From: JBBCJM01 sp037190175
Lineage (GTDB): Bacteria > Pseudomonadota > Alphaproteobacteria > Rhodobacterales > Rhodobacteraceae
Reading direction: 5' to 3'
DNA length: 7,870 bases
Assembly: GCA_037190175.1 (NCBI GenBank)
Contig: JBBCJM010000045.1
Location: forward strand, 1 to 7,870
Position 1 is the first letter of the stretch. The number at the start of each line of letters is the position of its first letter. This document shows, piece after piece, positions 5,426 through 7,870 of the stretch. A model generated the notes under the pieces. The model made no database searches, was not told the origin of the DNA, and saw only the letters and a program-made list of their open reading frames with translations. The position numbers and the translations under genes are program-made.

Positions 5426-6565
5426 ATGCAGAGGGAGGCGGGACACTGGGTGCGGCAGATCGAGGGCTACAGGGCCTTCGTTCCCCATCACCTGCCGCCT
5501 TCGCCCCCGATCGAATTCGACGACGAACTGACCACCCTGCTGTCCCGGGCCGACCGCGCGCTGGGCCGGCTGGACGGGTCGGTGGAGGCTTTGCCCAACG
5601 CCGAACTGTTCGTGTTCATGTATGTCCGCAAGGAGGCCGTGCTTTCCAGCCAGATCGAGGGAACCCAGGCATCGCTGGGCGACGTGCTGGAGGTCGAGGC
5701 CAGACTTTTCGATCCGATGCGCCCCGACGACACCGAGGAAATCCTCAACTACGTGGCCGCGCTGAACCACGGGCTGCGGCGGCTGGAAGAACTGCCGCTG
5801 TCCCTGCGCCTGCTGCGCGAGATCCATGCGCGGCTGATGGCGGGCGTTCGGGGCCACCACGCCACGCCAGGCGAATTCCGGCGCAGCCAGAACTGGATCG
5901 GCGCCGCGGGGGCGACGCTCAATATGGCGACCTTCGTTCCGCCCCCGCCCCATGCCCTGCCCGATCTGCTGGCCGAATTCGAACGCTATCTGCACGATGA
6001 CGACAAGTTGCCGCTGCTGGTGCAACTCGGCCTCATCCACGCGCATTTCGAAACGTTGCACCCGTTTCTGGACGGCAACGGCCGGATGGGCCGGCTGCTG
6101 ATCACCTTCTGCCTGTGCCAGCGGCAGGTCCTGTCAAAGCCGGTGCTCTACCTGTCCCATTACTTCAAGCGCCATCGCGCGCGATATTACGACCTGCTGC
6201 AGGCCACTCGGACAGAAGGCGATTGGGAGGCGTGGCTGAAGTTCTTCCTGCGCGGCGTGGCCGAGGTGGCGGACGAGGCCGCGGCCACCGCGCGGCGGAT
6301 CGTGGCGCTGCGCGAGGATCATCGCAACACCCTGATCGGCGAACTGGGGCGCGGTGCGGCAAACGGGCTGAAGCTGCTGGAGTCGCTCTATCAGCGGCCC
6401 TATTTCTCGGTGGCGCAGGTAGCCGAGCTGCTGAACGTGTCCACCCAGGCGGCCAATACGCTGACCGACCGGATGCTGGGCCTGGGGCTGGTCGGCGAGA
6501 TCACCGGAAACCGTCGCAACCGCGTCTTCCGCTATGACGCCTATGTGGCGCTTTTCCAGGACTGA
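5426..6565 (+). CDS. Fic family protein (class II AMPylase) with C-terminal winged helix
   Basis: The product is 379 residues, the size of the SoFic-type Fic proteins. These transfer AMP from ATP to hydroxyl side chains of target proteins. The complete active-site motif HPFLDGNGRMGR is at 212-223, with His212 catalytic, Asn218 and the anion-binding GNGR. The inhibitory motif is SSQIEG (74-79): Ser74 and Glu78 fit the (S/T)xxxE(G/N) pattern upstream of the Fic core, making this class II with intramolecular autoinhibition. FVPPPPHALPDLL (170-182) is the usual flap region. Residues about 312-370 form a winged helix (SVAQVAELLNVSTQAANTLTDRM plus a wing at GNRRNRVFRY), suggesting DNA binding. The ATG at 5426 follows GGGGGAGA at five bases; the frame is open to a TTG at 5399. 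It is divergent from the HD gene across repeated palindromes, so autoregulation is plausible. The cellular target is unknown. Confidence 0.95.
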   Translation: MQREAGHWVRQIEGYRAFVPHHLPPSPPIEFDDELTTLLSRADRALGRLDGSVEALPNAELFVFMYVRKEAVLSSQIEGTQASLGDVLEVEARLFDPMRPDDTEEILNYVAALNHGLRRLEELPLSLRLLREIHARLMAGVRGHHATPGEFRRSQNWIGAAGATLNMATFVPPPPHALPDLLAEFERYLHDDDKLPLLVQLGLIHAHFETLHPFLDGNGRMGRLLITFCLCQRQVLSKPVLYLSHYFKRHRARYYDLLQATRTEGDWEAWLKFFLRGVAEVADEAAATARRIVALREDHRNTLIGELGRGAANGLKLLESLYQRPYFSVAQVAELLNVSTQAANTLTDRMLGLGLVGEITGNRRNRVFRYDAYVALFQD

Positions 6566-6597
6566 AGGGCATCGCCGCAACAAATCTGCAACCAAAT

Positions 6598-6641
6598 CGC
6601 GCCCCGCGCGTTTCCCCCTTGACCGTGAGCAGAGGGGCGCG
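6598..6641 (+). repeat. 8-bp inverted repeat before the exported-protein gene
   Basis: CGCGCCCC (6598-6605) and GGGGCGCG (6634-6641) are perfect inverted arms around a 28-base loop. The right arm touches the GAGGA ribosome binding site (6641-6645) of the gene at 6650, so the stem could mask translation if the transcript includes it, or help end fic transcription. There is no T tract, so it is not a standard intrinsic terminator. At this GC content such arms can arise by chance. Confidence 0.3.
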
Positions 6642-6649
6642 AGGACGCC

Positions 6650-7054
6650 ATGACACGTTTCCTGATTGCCGCAGCCGTGCTGGCCCTGCCTTTCGGCGGG
6701 CCCGCCGTGGTGCAGCCGACCGAGCCGGTGCCGGGCTTCGAACTGCCGCTCGCCCTGCGCGAGTTGGACCGCCAGACGCGGGTGGGGGCCTCGCTGGCGC
6801 CCTCCGACGCGTTCTGCGACCATCGCGACGTGGTGGCCGCCTCACTGGCCGAGGACTATCTGGAGGAGGTGGTCGAGACCGCGGGGATACCGGGCGGGCG
6901 GATGCTGGAGCTCTGGGCCTCCGAGGACGCCGGCACCTGGACGCTGGTCTATCACCGCGCGGACGGGGTGGCCTGCGTGGCGGATTACGGCGAGGGCTGG
7001 ATGCCCTCGGCCCCGCCGCATCCCCTGATGGCGGCGACGGGGCTGGCGGTCTGA
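6650..7054 (+). CDS. Small exported protein of unknown function
   Basis: The product is 134 residues. It opens with a short signal peptide, MTRFLIAAAVLALPFGGPA, with probable cleavage around residues 18-22, so the mature protein is likely periplasmic. The mature part is acidic and contains two cysteines, Cys56 (DAFCDHRD) and Cys109 (GVACVADYGEGW), which could form one disulfide. The segment GTWTLVYHRADGVACVADYGEGW (95-117) resembles a C-terminal pattern I associate with small secreted alphaproteobacterial proteins, where an aromatic beta-strand pair is followed by a cysteine; I cannot name a domain. The ATG follows GAGGA at four bases. It lies 84 bases after fic and 64 bases before ahcY on the same strand. 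No confident promoter of its own was found, so readthrough from fic is possible. Confidence 0.8.
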   Translation: MTRFLIAAAVLALPFGGPAVVQPTEPVPGFELPLALRELDRQTRVGASLAPSDAFCDHRDVVAASLAEDYLEEVVETAGIPGGRMLELWASEDAGTWTLVYHRADGVACVADYGEGWMPSAPPHPLMAATGLAV

Positions 7055-7083
7055 TTGCCGCGGCGGATGGCGCGTGCTATCTG
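7055..7083 (+). promoter_or_regulatory. Probable ahcY promoter with extended -10
   Basis: TTGCCG (7055-7060) begins directly after the stop codon of the exported-protein gene. After 17 bases comes TATCTG (7078-7083), preceded by TG at 7075-7076, an extended -10. Transcription would begin near 7090, giving a leader of about 29 bases. This suggests ahcY is transcribed independently of its upstream neighbours. No LysR-type dyad is obvious next to it. Confidence 0.5.
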
Positions 7084-7118
7084 GCCCGCGCATCCGAACC
7101 GAGGCAGGAGCCGCCCGC

Positions 7119-7870
7119 ATGACCGCCGATCACGTCGTCAAGGACATCACGCTGGCCGATTTCGGCCGCAAGGAACTGACGATCGCAGAGACCGAGATGC
7201 CGGGCCTGATGGCCTGCCGCGAGGAATTCGGGGCCGCGAAGCCGCTCAGGGGCGCGCGCATCGCCGGGTCGCTGCACATGACGATCCAGACCGGCGTGCT
7301 GATCGAGACGCTGAAGGCGCTGGGGGCCGAGGTCCGCTGGGCGTCGTGCAACATCTTCTCCACCCAGGACCACGCCGCCGCCGCCATCGCCGCCAGCGGC
7401 ACCCCGGTCTTCGCGGTGAAGGGCGAGAGCCTGGAGGAATACTGGGACTATACCGACCGGATCTTCCAGTTCGCCGAAGGCACCTGCAACATGATCCTCG
7501 ACGACGGCGGGGACGCGACGCTCTATATCCTGCTGGGCGCGCGGGTGGAGGCGGGGGAGGCTGACCTGATCGCGGTGCCGACCAGCGACGAGGAGGCCTG
7601 CCTCTACAACCAGATCCGCAAGCGGCTGGCCGCCAGCCCCGGCTGGTTCACCCGGCAGCGCGCCGGGATCCGCGGCGTGTCGGAGGAAACCACCACCGGC
7701 GTGCATCGCCTCTACGAGCTGCACAAGCAGGGCCTGCTGCCCTTCCCGGCGATCAACGTCAACGACAGCGTGACGAAATCGAAGTTCGACAACAAGTACG
7801 GCTGCAAGGAATCGCTGGTGGACGGCATCCGGCGGGCCACCGACACGATGATGGCCGGCAAGGTCGCCGT
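7119..7870 (+). CDS. ahcY: S-adenosylhomocysteine hydrolase, N-terminal 250 residues (cut by window edge)
   Basis: The enzyme reversibly splits S-adenosylhomocysteine into adenosine and homocysteine with bound NAD+, relieving product inhibition of methyltransferases. The 250 complete codons cover the substrate-binding part: SLHMTIQTGVLIETL (51-65), ILDDGGDATLY (126-136), GVSEETTTGVHRLYELH (186-202) and the signature NVNDSVTKSKFDNKYG (213-228) with the catalytic Lys220 and Asp224. The fragment ends at AGKVAV, just before the NAD-binding glycine motif. Between DDGGD and TRQR it carries the roughly 40-residue insertion typical of bacterial enzymes and absent from the human form. The ATG follows AGGCAGGAG at eight bases. 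Full length should be about 460 residues. In Rhodobacter ahcY is close to hvrA; here about 3.8 kb lies between them. Confidence 0.97.
   Translation, partial: MTADHVVKDITLADFGRKELTIAETEMPGLMACREEFGAAKPLRGARIAGSLHMTIQTGVLIETLKALGAEVRWASCNIFSTQDHAAAAIAASGTPVFAVKGESLEEYWDYTDRIFQFAEGTCNMILDDGGDATLYILLGARVEAGEADLIAVPTSDEEACLYNQIRKRLAASPGWFTRQRAGIRGVSEETTTGVHRLYELHKQGLLPFPAINVNDSVTKSKFDNKYGCKESLVDGIRRATDTMMAGKVA

Noticed and set aside
7055..7118. S-adenosylhomocysteine or SAM/SAH riboswitch in the ahcY leader
   Set aside because: The leader after the likely start is only about 29 bases and shows none of the conserved motif sequence I know for these riboswitches.

Overview
The window reads as chromosomal DNA of a high-GC alphaproteobacterium, very probably family Rhodobacteraceae (Rhodobacter/Paracoccus/Rhodovulum type). 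The main evidence is the redox regulatory cluster regB (minus), senC, regA and hvrA (plus), whose products match the Rhodobacter RegB/PrrB, SenC/PrrC, RegA/PrrA and HvrA families almost motif for motif. ahcY at the right edge is another known neighbour of this cluster in Rhodobacter. I cannot assign genus or species, and nothing here shows whether the organism is phototrophic.

Layout. 1-75 (minus): N-terminal 25 codons of a membrane-anchored protein that runs off the left edge. 76-165: a short gap holding a clear CtrA-type box (TTAA-N7-TTAAC). 166-1551 (minus): regB. 1552-1641: divergent regB/senC control region. 1642-2259: senC. 2336-2890: regA. 2997-3311: hvrA, with a TTG start and its own likely promoter. 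3316-4191 (minus): GcvA-type LysR regulator, tail to tail with hvrA. 4192-4306: divergent spacer with a 22-bp imperfect palindrome. 4307-4528 and 4561-4704: a DUF1127 small protein and a 47-residue small protein. 4694-5299 (minus): HD-domain phosphohydrolase with a GTG start, whose 3' end overlaps the 47-codon gene. 5300-5425: divergent spacer with three nearly evenly spaced copies of a CTTGATCAAG-type palindrome. 5426-6565: class II Fic protein with a C-terminal winged helix. 6650-7054: small exported protein of unknown function. 7119 to the right edge: ahcY, with a good extended -10 promoter. No stretch above about 130 bases lacks a gene. I saw no tRNA, rRNA, CRISPR array or insertion sequence.

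How the parts work together. RegB is a quinone- and cysteine-responsive histidine kinase that phosphorylates RegA. RegA and the H-NS-like HvrA are global regulators of respiration, carbon and nitrogen fixation and, in phototrophs, photosynthesis genes. SenC is a copper chaperone for cytochrome oxidase, whose activity feeds the RegB signal in Rhodobacter. AhcY removes S-adenosylhomocysteine. The LysR gene lies where an HvrB-like activator of ahcY might be expected, but here about 2.9 kb of other genes separates it from ahcY.

The most interesting accessory part is 4192-6565: a DUF1127/small-ORF pair converging on an HD nucleotidase-like gene, which is divergent from a Fic AMPylase across a spacer with three repeated operators. 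A DNA-binding, nucleotide-using enzyme beside a nucleotide-hydrolysing one, sharing an operator array, is a plausible autoregulated module, but that functional link is inference.
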